This document shows, one piece after another, positions 7,768 through 16,478 of a DNA stretch of 64,000 nt (its first letter is position 1; every line of letters begins with the position of its first letter). The notes beneath the pieces are model-generated. The model searched no databases, was not told the DNA's origin, and was given only the letters and a program-made list of their open reading frames with translations. The stretch comes from Janthinobacterium sp051380735 (GTDB lineage: Bacteria; Pseudomonadota; Gammaproteobacteria; Burkholderiales; Burkholderiaceae_D): the NCBI RefSeq assembly GCF_051380735.1, contig NZ_JBNYXQ010000006.1, positions 248,001 to 312,000 on the forward strand, written 5' to 3'. The position numbers and the translations under genes were made by a program.

Positions 7768-10700
7768 TCAGCGCACGCTGACCACGCTTTTGCCGCCGGC
7801 GCCCGGCTGCACCAGTATCCGGGTGGCGATGCGCTCCGTCATTTCCTGTACGTGTGAAATGACTCCCACCTTGCGGCCCATGGCCTGCAGGCCGTCGAGC
7901 GCATCCATGGCCACGCGCAGGGTTTCCGTGTCCAGGCTGCCGAAGCCCTCGTCGATAAACAGCGACTCGACCCTCACCCGGTTCGATGACAGCGAGGCCA
8001 GGCCCAGCGCCAGCGCCAGGGAGACCAAAAACGATTCACCACCCGACAGCGAGTGCACCGAGCGCAGCTCGCCACCCATGTCCTGGTCGCGCACCATCAG
8101 GCCCAGCGAAGGGCTGTTCGGGTTGCTGATGCGTTCGAGCTGATAACGGCGCGCCAGGTGGTTCAGGTGTGCGTTGGCATAGCCCAGCAGCACCTCCAGC
8201 GTGAATTGCTGGGCGTAATTGCGAAATTTCTTGCCATCGGCCGAGCCGATCAGTTCATTCAGGCTGGCCCAGCGCCGCTCGACTATCGCCTGTGCGTCGA
8301 TCTGCGCCAGCATCGCCTGTGCGCTGTGGCGCCGCGCATCGTCCTGGGCCAGCGCCAGCCGCAATGCGGTGGCGGCCTGGCTGGCTTGCTGGCGTTCGGC
8401 CTGCAGGGCATCGAGCGACGCTTGCACAACGGCCATATCGGCTTCCAGGTTAGCCGGTGGTTGTTCGCGATGCAGTGCTTGCTGGCGCAGCCGCTCGGCC
8501 AGCACCGTGCGCGCTTCGGCCACTTGATTGTCGAGCAGCCGCAAGGCCTCGCGTTCGGCGCGCACCGTTTCCGGCGCCAGGTCCAGGCGTTCGCGCAGGG
8601 TGGCAACATTAGCCGGTGCATGGACTGGATGGGCCAGCTGGAAACCGCGCAGCCAGTCCTCCAGCGCCGTTGTCGCAACGCCGGCCTGTGCCTGCAAGCT
8701 GTCCAGGCGCTGCATGGCTTGTGCGCGCGCTTCATCAAACCGCGTGCGCTGCAAGCTGGCCTGTTGTACTGCGGCCTGCCGCGCGCCCAGGGTAGCCCTT
8801 GCCGTCTCGACGGCGGCTGCCAGCGCGCGTTCCACGTCCAGCACCGGCTGGCCCTGCCACAGCGCCGCGCGTTCGGCCTGGGCGGCGATCAGTTTCGTGT
8901 CCAGCGCCTTGAAGGCGGTATGGGCGTCTTGCGCCGCCTGGCGCGCCCTGGTAGCGGCCGTGTCCAGCGCTTCCAGTTGTGCCGCCACCGTCAGCAGCGC
9001 CTGGCTGCGTTCGTCCTGCGCCGCTTGCTGTTTGAGCCATTGCTGGCTTTCGGCGTGGCGCGCGGCACGGAAATCGGCCGGTCCCTGGCGCCAGCTGTCC
9101 TTCCAGTTCTCCGCGCCGTCGGCGTCGCCAAAGGCGCTGTCCAGCTGGCCGAGCAGGGCGTCCAGGCTGGCGCGTGCGCTCTGGCCCTTGTCGCTGGCGG
9201 CCGCCTGCTGCGCCTGCAACTGCGCCAGCCGTGCCTGCGCATCGGCCGCCAGCGCCGTCAGGCGGGCCTGTTCCCTGGCCGCCTGCTCATGCGCCGCTTG
9301 CAGCTGCTCGCGCCTGGCGATGGCCAGGCGCAGTGCGCTTTCCTGTTCGGCCAGCGCCTGCAGGCCCGCATCATTGGCGGCCAGCTGTTCGGCGAACCAC
9401 GCGCTGCGCAGGCTTTCTTCAGGCAATGGCAGGCCGTTGGACTGCGCCTGCCACTGCGTGGCGAGGCTGGCTATTTTTGGTGGCAGGCGATCGAGTTCCT
9501 GCGCGGCGGCGGCCTGCTCGCGTGCATGGCCACTCAAGGCGGCCTGGTGCGCCGCCAGCTGCCGGGTATTGGCCAGCGCCTGGGCGCGGCAGTCGCGCAC
9601 GCCTTCCTGCAGGCTGGCCAGCATGGCTTGCAGCGCATGGTCGGCGTGTTGATACGGGTGCTCGAGGGCGCCGCAGACCGGGCAGGGTGCATCGTCACGC
9701 AGGGTGGCGCGCAGCTGCTCAACGCTGGCGGCGCATGCCGCTTCGGCGCCTTTCAATGCTTTTTCGGCCTGCGCCAGTGATGCCTCGATCACCGGCGCCT
9801 TGGCCGCTGCCTGCGCCAGCGCCGCGTTTTCGGCAGCGGCGGCCTGCGTCAGTTGTGCCTGTCTTGCTTGCCAGTGCGCCAGTTGCTGCTGCTGGCGCGA
9901 CAGTTCGGCCCAGGTCTTGTCGGCTGCCGCCAGCACTTTGGCGTGGCGTTCCAGCTGCTGGCGCTGCGCCGGCAATTGTTCGCCATCGATGGCCTGCACC
10001 GTGGCAGCGGCCGCGGTCCTTTGCTCTTCCAGCGCGGCCGACTTTTTGACGGCGACCGCCAGCGCCTCGTTTGCGCTGCTGTTGTCCAGCGTTGCCTGGC
10101 GTACCAGTTGCGCCGCTTGCGCCAGGCTGGCATCCATTATGTCGGCTTGCGCGGCCGCCTGGCCGGCCTGGGCAAACAGCTGGTCCCACAAGGTCCAGTC
10201 TTTCGCCAGCGCCTGCCAGTGACGATGGCCTGCCAGCCATTGCGATCCTGTCTGCTGCTGGGAATTCAAGTCTTGCTGGTGCTGCTGTACCGCCAGCAAC
10301 TGGGCGCGCGCCGCGTCGTTGGCGGCGTCCATCGCCTGCGCGGCGTCCCTGGCCTGGCGATGTGCCGGCAATTGCGCGGCGATGCCGGCGTCCAGCGCCT
10401 TGGCCAGGTTGAGCTGCGGCGCCGCTTCGCGCTGCGCCGTTTCCTGCGCCTGCAACTGGGTCGAAGCGTGCAGGGCGGCGAGAGCCAGTTGTTCCTGGCC
10501 GGCCAAGGCATCCTGCGCCTGCTGGCGCGCTGCGGCCACCGCCAGCGTGGCCGCAGCGCTGTCGGCGGCCAGCCGTGCGACATCCGCCAGCAAGGGGCGG
10601 GCCGGCTGCAGCAGGTCCCATTGCGCCAACGCGTCGCGGCGTACCCCGGCGTCAGCCAGCGCCACGTTTGCCGCGTCCAGCGCTTCGCTGGCCTGTTTGG

Positions 10701-11523
10701 CCTGGGCCTGCAGGCGCTGCGCGTCAAGGTGCCAGCGCTGCTGCTGTTCCAGCACCGATTTGCGCAGTTCCAGCTGCTGCAGGGCCGCTTCCGCATGCGC
10801 GCCCTGCTGTTCGATCAGCGTGCGTTCTTCAACTGCCAAGGGGCGCTGGTCGGCCAGCTTGTCGATGAGGCGTTCCAGCGCCTGTTTTTCCTGCTTGGCG
10901 CGTTCAAAAGCGCGGATCGAAATATCGGAATAGATGGTGCTGCCGGTCAGCGTTTCCAGCAGTTCGCCGCGCTCGTTGTCCTCGGTTTTCAAAAAGGTGG
11001 AAAACTCGTTCTGTGCCAGCAGCACGGCGCGCGTGAACTGGTCGAACGACAGGCCGATGCGTTGTTCGATCGCTTCCTTGACTTCCGTTTTGGTGCCGCC
11101 GATGGCCTGCAGTGCGGGCAGCTGGTGCAAGCTCATGGCAGTGGCCTGCAGCGCGCCTTCGGCCCTGGTGCGCGAGCGGCGCACGCTCCAGCGCGCGCGG
11201 TAGCTGTGGCCGTCGTTGCCGACAAAATCGACTTGCGCGTAGCCGTCCGGCGTGCCGCGGCGCAGCAGGGTGCGCGTATCCTGGGCGTTGACGGTGTCCT
11301 TGCCGACGTCCGGCACGGCGTTGCGGCCCTGTACCTTGAGCAGGCGCGGGGTGGCATCGTACAAGGCCAGGCACAGCGCGTCGAGCAGCGTGCTTTTGCC
11401 TGCACCGGTGGGGCCGCTGATGGCAAACAGGCCGCTTGATGCCAAGGGTTCCTGCTCGAAGTCGACCATGAATTCGCCGGCCAGCGAGGCCAGGTTCTTG
11501 CCACTGATATTGAGGATTTTCAT
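7768..11523 (-). CDS. sbcC: Exonuclease subunit SbcC (SMC-like ATPase)
   Basis: Large subunit (1251 residues) of the SbcCD nuclease, which cuts hairpins and protein-blocked DNA ends. The N-terminal ATPase half has Walker A GPTGAGKST (about 37-45). A very long Ala/Gln/Leu-rich coiled coil is broken near residue 614 by CPVCG, the zinc-hook CxxC that dimerises the arms. The C-terminal half has the ABC signature LSGGES (about 1158) and the Walker B segment with FIDEGFGSLD. The length is somewhat above E. coli SbcC (1048) because the coiled coil is longer. The start lies 18 bp past sbcD, forming a two-gene operon. Confidence 0.95.
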   Translation of the reverse strand: MKILNISGKNLASLAGEFMVDFEQEPLASSGLFAISGPTGAGKSTLLDALCLALYDATPRLLKVQGRNAVPDVGKDTVNAQDTRTLLRRGTPDGYAQVDFVGNDGHSYRARWSVRRSRTRAEGALQATAMSLHQLPALQAIGGTKTEVKEAIEQRIGLSFDQFTRAVLLAQNEFSTFLKTEDNERGELLETLTGSTIYSDISIRAFERAKQEKQALERLIDKLADQRPLAVEERTLIEQQGAHAEAALQQLELRKSVLEQQQRWHLDAQRLQAQAKQASEALDAANVALADAGVRRDALAQWDLLQPARPLLADVARLAADSAAATLAVAAARQQAQDALAGQEQLALAALHASTQLQAQETAQREAAPQLNLAKALDAGIAAQLPAHRQARDAAQAMDAANDAARAQLLAVQQHQQDLNSQQQTGSQWLAGHRHWQALAKDWTLWDQLFAQAGQAAAQADIMDASLAQAAQLVRQATLDNSSANEALAVAVKKSAALEEQRTAAAATVQAIDGEQLPAQRQQLERHAKVLAAADKTWAELSRQQQQLAHWQARQAQLTQAAAAENAALAQAAAKAPVIEASLAQAEKALKGAEAACAASVEQLRATLRDDAPCPVCGALEHPYQHADHALQAMLASLQEGVRDCRAQALANTRQLAAHQAALSGHAREQAAAAQELDRLPPKIASLATQWQAQSNGLPLPEESLRSAWFAEQLAANDAGLQALAEQESALRLAIARREQLQAAHEQAAREQARLTALAADAQARLAQLQAQQAAASDKGQSARASLDALLGQLDSAFGDADGAENWKDSWRQGPADFRAARHAESQQWLKQQAAQDERSQALLTVAAQLEALDTAATRARQAAQDAHTAFKALDTKLIAAQAERAALWQGQPVLDVERALAAAVETARATLGARQAAVQQASLQRTRFDEARAQAMQRLDSLQAQAGVATTALEDWLRGFQLAHPVHAPANVATLRERLDLAPETVRAEREALRLLDNQVAEARTVLAERLRQQALHREQPPANLEADMAVVQASLDALQAERQQASQAATALRLALAQDDARRHSAQAMLAQIDAQAIVERRWASLNELIGSADGKKFRNYAQQFTLEVLLGYANAHLNHLARRYQLERISNPNSPSLGLMVRDQDMGGELRSVHSLSGGESFLVSLALALGLASLSSNRVRVESLFIDEGFGSLDTETLRVAMDALDGLQAMGRKVGVISHVQEMTERIATRILVQPGAGGKSVVSVR

Positions 11524-11541
11524 GTTGCTCTATATTGAAAC

Positions 11542-12768
11542 TCAGGCGCCGGGAAGCAGCAGTTCCGCCAGTGCCGACAGTTGTTCGGGTGGCGCTTCCT
11601 TGCCGAATTTTTGCTGGTACAGACGGCGGAAAATCTCGTCGGGCTGCAACTGGGCCAGCTGGTCCAGGGTCATGGCCTCTATCTGCGTGCTGCGCGCGGC
11701 GCTCGAGGTGTCGATTTTCGCCAGGCGCACCGGCTTGCCGTCCAGCGCCGCCTCGATGCGCGTGCGCAAGCCAGGCTCGGGTGCGTCCAGGCGCACGCGC
11801 ACTTCCAGGAAGGGCTGTGCGTCAATTGGTGCGTCGGCGATGTCCAGCGCGGCCAGCTGTTCCAGCACCTGCGCCACCGGGGCCGGTTTTTCAGGCACGC
11901 GCAAGAGCGGCACGGCGCGCGGAATGGCGATGCTGCGCACCTGTTGCAGCTGTTCGCCGTCGATATCGAGGCACAGCACCTGATGCTGGTAATGCACTTC
12001 GGCGAATGACAGCGGGATCGGGCTGCCGCAGTAGCGGATATGCGGCTGGCCGCCGACTGCCTGCGCCAGGTGCAAATGGCCCAGTGCCGCATAGGCGATG
12101 ACCGGATCGAAAATCCCCGAGGGCAGCATTTCGGTGCCGCCGATGACGATGCGCCGTTCCGAGTCGTTCGACATCTCGCCGCCCACCATATGGCAGTGGC
12201 CCATGGCGATAATCGCCTGACCGACCTGGCGCCGTGCCTGCGCCAGGTCGGTCAGTTGCCGGTACAGCAGGGCGATGCCGCCGAGATAGGCGTCTTGCGT
12301 GCTGCCGGCCGGCAGTTTCGGCACGTCGCCGGGGCGCAGGAAGGGCACGGCCAGGCACCAGGCTTCAACCTGGCCGGTTGGGCCGGTCAATGGCAGCAGC
12401 AGACGTTCCAGGTCGATCTGGCCCTTTTCATCGCGCACAATATGGCCCAGCATGCGGGTGCCGTAGTCCGCCAGCAGCGGCGCCGGCGCTTCCAGGCGGC
12501 CAGCCGAATCGTGGTTGCCGGCGATGACGATCATTTGCAGGGCAGGCAGGCGCACGCGGGCCTGTTGCAGGAACACATACAGCTGCTTTTGCGAGGCGGC
12601 CGACGGGTTGGCGTTGTCGAACACGTCGCCGGCTACCAGCAGCACGTCGATGCGTTCGGCCGCCAGCGTGGCCAGCAGCCAGTCGAGGAAATGCTGGTGC
12701 TCGTAGCCGCGCTCGTAATTGTGCAGGGTCTGGCCCAGATGCCAGTCGGAAGTGTGCAGCAGGCGCAT
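11542..12768 (-). CDS. sbcD: Exonuclease subunit SbcD (Mre11-like)
   Basis: Metallophosphoesterase nuclease subunit of SbcCD, 408 residues. The start at 12768 gives the canonical MRLLHTSDWHLGQ, whose D and H bind metal. Further motifs in order are LLVAGDVFD, IAGNHDS and, later, GHCHM and ALGHLHL. A C-terminal capping and SbcC-binding part follows (to ELLLPGA). It is the first gene of sbcDC, 44 bp downstream of the diguanylate cyclase stop site but on the leading side of it. No LexA box was seen upstream. Confidence 0.95.
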   Translation of the reverse strand: MRLLHTSDWHLGQTLHNYERGYEHQHFLDWLLATLAAERIDVLLVAGDVFDNANPSAASQKQLYVFLQQARVRLPALQMIVIAGNHDSAGRLEAPAPLLADYGTRMLGHIVRDEKGQIDLERLLLPLTGPTGQVEAWCLAVPFLRPGDVPKLPAGSTQDAYLGGIALLYRQLTDLAQARRQVGQAIIAMGHCHMVGGEMSNDSERRIVIGGTEMLPSGIFDPVIAYAALGHLHLAQAVGGQPHIRYCGSPIPLSFAEVHYQHQVLCLDIDGEQLQQVRSIAIPRAVPLLRVPEKPAPVAQVLEQLAALDIADAPIDAQPFLEVRVRLDAPEPGLRTRIEAALDGKPVRLAKIDTSSAARSTQIEAMTLDQLAQLQPDEIFRRLYQQKFGKEAPPEQLSALAELLLPGA

Positions 12769-12812
12769 GGTGGAAGCGGTGAGAAGGGCAAAGCACCAAT
12801 ATACCATCTGCC

Positions 12813-15800
12813 CTAGTCGATGATGGCTGCGGCCCGGTAGGTATTGCGGCCGTCCTGCTTGGCCTGGTACAACAGCACGTCGGCCTGCTGCAGCAGGGCG
12901 GCCGGCGAGATGTCTTCGTTGCGGTAGAAGGCCACGCCGATACTGGCCGAGATATGCACGGTGACGCCATCGAGTTCGAACGGCAGGCGCATGGCGTAGA
13001 CGATATTGGCCGCCAGCACGGCCGCATCCTCGGGCCGGCCGATATGCTCCATGATGATGGTGAATTCGTCGCCGCCCAGGCGGGCGATGATGTCGGTGGC
13101 GCGCATGGTGTGCGTCAGGCGTTGGGCAAATGCACGCAGCAGCGCGTCGCCGGTGCCGTGGCCATGGGTGTCGTTGACCGGCTTGAAGCGGTCGATGTCC
13201 ATATACATGACGGCCATCAGCCGCCCCTGCTTGCGGCTGGCGTGCATGGCGTCGGTAAGCTTTTGCACAAAGCCGGCGCGGTTCGACAGTCCCGTCAGCG
13301 CATCGACCTGGGCCAGCTGCAGCAGCCGCTGTTTTTCGCGTTTTTGCACGGTGATATCCTGGCGCATCACGTGAAAGCCCACCACCTGCGGATGGTCTTC
13401 GCCGATCTGCGGGATATAGATCACTTCCATGCAGCGCTCGATGCCTTCCTTGATGTCGTCCTCTTCAAAGCTCAGCGTCTCGCCGGCCAGCACGCGCGCG
13501 ATGTACGGCGCTACCATGCTGTAGCGCACGGCGCCCACGGTTTCGCGCACGTTGCGCCCCAGTGCCGGCAAGCCGGCCAGGCCGAACTCGCGTTCGTAGG
13601 CCAGGTTCAGGAAGCGGTATATTTCATCGGCATCGATATAAGCAATCATGGCCGGCAGGGCGTTGGCGATGGTGCGCAGGCGCGCTTCGCTTTCCAGCAG
13701 CGCCACCTCCGATTCGCGCAGGATGGTGATGTCGTCCAGGCTGCCCACATAGCCCTCGATGCTGCCATCGACCAGGATGGGGGCGATCTTCATCGACACC
13801 CATACCAGCTTGCCGTCGCGGTGCAGCCAGCGCAGGGTGGACTGGATCGGCACATGGCTGTGCCGCAGCTGGGCCAACGCCGCGTGCATGCGCGCAAAAT
13901 CGTCGGGATGCAGGGCGCTGGTCCAGCCTGCGCCCAGCGCCGATGCACGCGGCTGGCCGGTGATCGCTTCAAAAGTGCGGTTGACGTAGGTGCAGCGGCG
14001 CTCGCGGTCCAGGCGCACCAGGCCCAGTGGCGACGCGTCGTTGACGGCCGCCAGCTCGGCCTGGTTCTGGCGTAGCGCCAGTTCCTGCTGGCGGCGCTGC
14101 GAAATGTCGTCGCCGATGCCGAGAATATGTTCCACCTGGCCGCGCTCGTCGAATACCGGCACCGATACCACGTGCAGGTGGCGCACGCTGCCGTCGGGCA
14201 GGCGCAGCGGCTTTTCAGGATGGTCGATCACGCCCCGTTCGGCCAGGATGGCGCGGTCGTCTTCTGCGTCGTGCAGGCCGAAATCAACTGCGAAGGCGGT
14301 GCAGGCTATCTTGCCGATCACGTCGCCGGCCGGGTAGCCGGTGATGTCTTCGGCGGCCCGGTTCCACACTTCCATCTGGCCGAAGTTGTCAAGCCGCGCG
14401 CTTTTCACATACACCATGACCGGCAGGTGATCGATCAGCGATTGCAGGAAGCTGCGGTTGTCCTGCAGCGCCAGTTCGTCGAGTTTGCGCGCGCTGATGT
14501 CGCGCGAGGTGACGGCCACGCCGTCGCTGATCGGCACGATCTGGTGGCGCAGCCAGCGCGTGCCGCCGTTTGGCAAGGCCAGTTCGAATTCGTCTTCCAG
14601 TGGCCGGCCCGACTCCATCACCAGCACGAAGCGGTCGAAGAAGCGCGCGTCGCACAGCACCGGCACCAGCGGCAGCGCGCGCTGGCCCAGCAGTTCGGCG
14701 CGCGGCTTGCCCAGCACCTCGGCGGCGCGCTCGTTGACGTCGGCGAAAATGAAATCTTCGGGCGGCTTGCCGGGCGCCGGGCGCCAGGCTTTCAGCAGCA
14801 TCACCGAATCCAGGCTGCCCTGGTGCGCCGCGCGCAGCAGCGCCTGTGCTTCCTGTGCCTGGTGGATGCTGCGGCGCAGACGTCCGCCCTGGCGCATCAG
14901 CAGCGCCGTAAAGGCAATGATCAGCAGGCTGGCGGCCACCAGCACGCTGACATACACGCGGCGGCGGTGCTTGAAATGGGCCAGCGCCGTGTCGCCGCTG
15001 ACGCCGACCGCCGCCAGCAGCGGGTAGCGGCCGAGATCGCGGTAGCTGTAGATGCGCGCGATGCTGTCAACGGCTGGCGTGACGACCGCTTCTTCGGGGG
15101 CACGGGTGGGTGGGCCGGGCATGCGCAAGTCGAACTGGTCGCTGATCACCAGCCGCTCGCCGATGCGACCAACCGTCAGGCCGCTGTCACGCGCGACCAG
15201 CATCAGCGCGCCTTGCTCATCGAGGTCCAGGCGGTCATAGTCGTCGACAAAATAGGCGGGGTCGACCACGATCACGATCACGCCCGCAAAATCGCCCCGG
15301 GCGTCGTTCAGGCGGCGTGCCGAACGTATCATCCATTTTTTGCTGGCCTTGTCGACGACCGGCGTGTCGATGATCGACATGTCGCCCGGCGTGGCCGCCA
15401 GGGTGCGAAAGAAGGGCTCGCCGGCCAGACTGCCGCCAGCGTAGCCATTGGCGCTGTCGATGACATTGCCCAGCCTGTCGGTGACGGCGACCGGCAGTTC
15501 CAGTTTCGACGGCAGCACGCTGTCGAGCAGGCCCCTGCTGCGTGTGAACTGTGCCAGTGACAGGCGCGAGTCGGTGGCTTCATGGCGCAGCTTGAACAGC
15601 TGGGTGGCGTGTTCGGTCTGGCGCAGGATATAGCCGGTATGGTCGGCCAGCGTGCGCGCCAGCGACTGGCTTGCAGCGACTGCGGCGCGCGTGGCGCCGG
15701 CGCGTTCCTGGCCCAGCTGATAAAACAAGCCGCCCCACAGCGCAACGAGTAGCGGTAGCGCGAACAGTGGAAGCAGACTGGTGCGGTACAGGCGGCCGGC

Positions 15801-15824
15801 CAGTCGTTGCAGGGTTTTTATCAT
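12813..15824 (-). CDS. Membrane sensor diguanylate cyclase with four PAS domains
   Basis: A 1003-residue protein predicted to make c-di-GMP. A transmembrane helix (about 14-36), a periplasmic Cache-like sensor of about 240 residues, and a second helix (VLVAASLLIIAFTALLM) come first. About four PAS modules follow (near 340, 455, 590 and 715), then a C-terminal GGDEF domain. The catalytic motif is intact (LGGDEF, about 917). The inhibitory I-site RATD sits exactly five residues before it, so product inhibition is expected. There is no EAL domain. The ATG at 15824 is preferred to a TTG six codons upstream; neither has a clear ribosome-binding site. Confidence 0.88.
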   Translation of the reverse strand: MIKTLQRLAGRLYRTSLLPLFALPLLVALWGGLFYQLGQERAGATRAAVAASQSLARTLADHTGYILRQTEHATQLFKLRHEATDSRLSLAQFTRSRGLLDSVLPSKLELPVAVTDRLGNVIDSANGYAGGSLAGEPFFRTLAATPGDMSIIDTPVVDKASKKWMIRSARRLNDARGDFAGVIVIVVDPAYFVDDYDRLDLDEQGALMLVARDSGLTVGRIGERLVISDQFDLRMPGPPTRAPEEAVVTPAVDSIARIYSYRDLGRYPLLAAVGVSGDTALAHFKHRRRVYVSVLVAASLLIIAFTALLMRQGGRLRRSIHQAQEAQALLRAAHQGSLDSVMLLKAWRPAPGKPPEDFIFADVNERAAEVLGKPRAELLGQRALPLVPVLCDARFFDRFVLVMESGRPLEDEFELALPNGGTRWLRHQIVPISDGVAVTSRDISARKLDELALQDNRSFLQSLIDHLPVMVYVKSARLDNFGQMEVWNRAAEDITGYPAGDVIGKIACTAFAVDFGLHDAEDDRAILAERGVIDHPEKPLRLPDGSVRHLHVVSVPVFDERGQVEHILGIGDDISQRRQQELALRQNQAELAAVNDASPLGLVRLDRERRCTYVNRTFEAITGQPRASALGAGWTSALHPDDFARMHAALAQLRHSHVPIQSTLRWLHRDGKLVWVSMKIAPILVDGSIEGYVGSLDDITILRESEVALLESEARLRTIANALPAMIAYIDADEIYRFLNLAYEREFGLAGLPALGRNVRETVGAVRYSMVAPYIARVLAGETLSFEEDDIKEGIERCMEVIYIPQIGEDHPQVVGFHVMRQDITVQKREKQRLLQLAQVDALTGLSNRAGFVQKLTDAMHASRKQGRLMAVMYMDIDRFKPVNDTHGHGTGDALLRAFAQRLTHTMRATDIIARLGGDEFTIIMEHIGRPEDAAVLAANIVYAMRLPFELDGVTVHISASIGVAFYRNEDISPAALLQQADVLLYQAKQDGRNTYRAAAIID

Positions 15825-16017
15825 CGATATGCTGGCGCGCAAGATTTTGTGGGAAGGACGGATCGCCTGGCCTCATTTTCCTTTAAATCAAAGGGGAATG
15901 GAGCAACTGAACCTAAAAAAGTTGCCCGACGGTGACAATACGCTGCTGCCGTGCCATGCCAGCTGCCGCAGGGGCTAAAATGGCGCCTTCTCCCTCCCAT
16001 TCTGAAAGTTGCTTGCC

Positions 16018-16389
16018 ATGCAGACTAAAAAGCCCGACGCGGCCCGGCTGGATAAAATCGTCGCCGAAGCGCGCCGCGCCGCCGACCAGCGCGAGAGCGG
16101 CTACCGCGAACGCTCGCTGAAAATGTATCCGTGGATCTGCGGCCGCTGCATGCGCGAATTCACGCGCGCCAACGTGCAGCAACTAACCGTGCATCACCGT
16201 GACCACAATCACGACAACAACCCGCCCGACGGCAGCAACTGGGAGCTGCTGTGCCTGTACTGCCACGACAATGAGCACTCGCGCTACCTGGAAGCTGACC
16301 GTGGCGCGGGCCTGCTGTCAGCCGAGGTGGCGCCGGCCACGCATAATCCGTTTGCGGCGCTGGCGGGGCTGATCAGGAAAAAAGACTGA
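16018..16389 (+). CDS. yajD: YajD-type HNH nuclease family protein
   Basis: A 123-residue protein of the YajD group of small HNH proteins. The zinc-binding and HNH core is visible: ICGRC, then VHHRDHNHDNNPPDGSNWELLCLYCHDNEH (about 43-88), with two CxxC pairs, the HH metal site, Asn and the last His. A Lys/Arg-rich N-terminal helix precedes it, and a short Ala-rich tail ends in RKKD. The ATG at 16018 is chosen over a TTG three codons upstream. The cellular role of YajD is not established. It converges on the di-heme lipoprotein gene. Confidence 0.85.
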   Translation: MQTKKPDAARLDKIVAEARRAADQRESGYRERSLKMYPWICGRCMREFTRANVQQLTVHHRDHNHDNNPPDGSNWELLCLYCHDNEHSRYLEADRGAGLLSAEVAPATHNPFAALAGLIRKKD

Positions 16390-16403
16390 TTTTTTTAACA
16401 TCT

Positions 16404-16467
16404 GGGGTCAGACCCCCACGACCGCTAGCGCAAGCCTCAGCGTTAGCGGCATTGAGGGTCTGACCCC
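16404..16467. repeat. Imperfect inverted repeat between convergent genes
   Basis: GGGGTCAGACCC (16404-16415) and GGGTCTGACCCC (16456-16467) face each other. Inside them CCGCTA and TAGCGG form a second stem. The 64-nt element can fold on either strand and sits exactly between the stops of yajD and the di-heme lipoprotein. Each outer arm is itself nearly palindromic. It could act as a bidirectional terminator or be a dispersed repeat unit. Confidence 0.7.
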
Positions 16468-16478
16468 GGTACTAAGCT

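Noticed and set aside
8053..9780. Long plus-strand frames across sbcC
   Set aside because: Antisense to the Ala/Gln-rich coiled coil, which produces open complementary frames; no motif.
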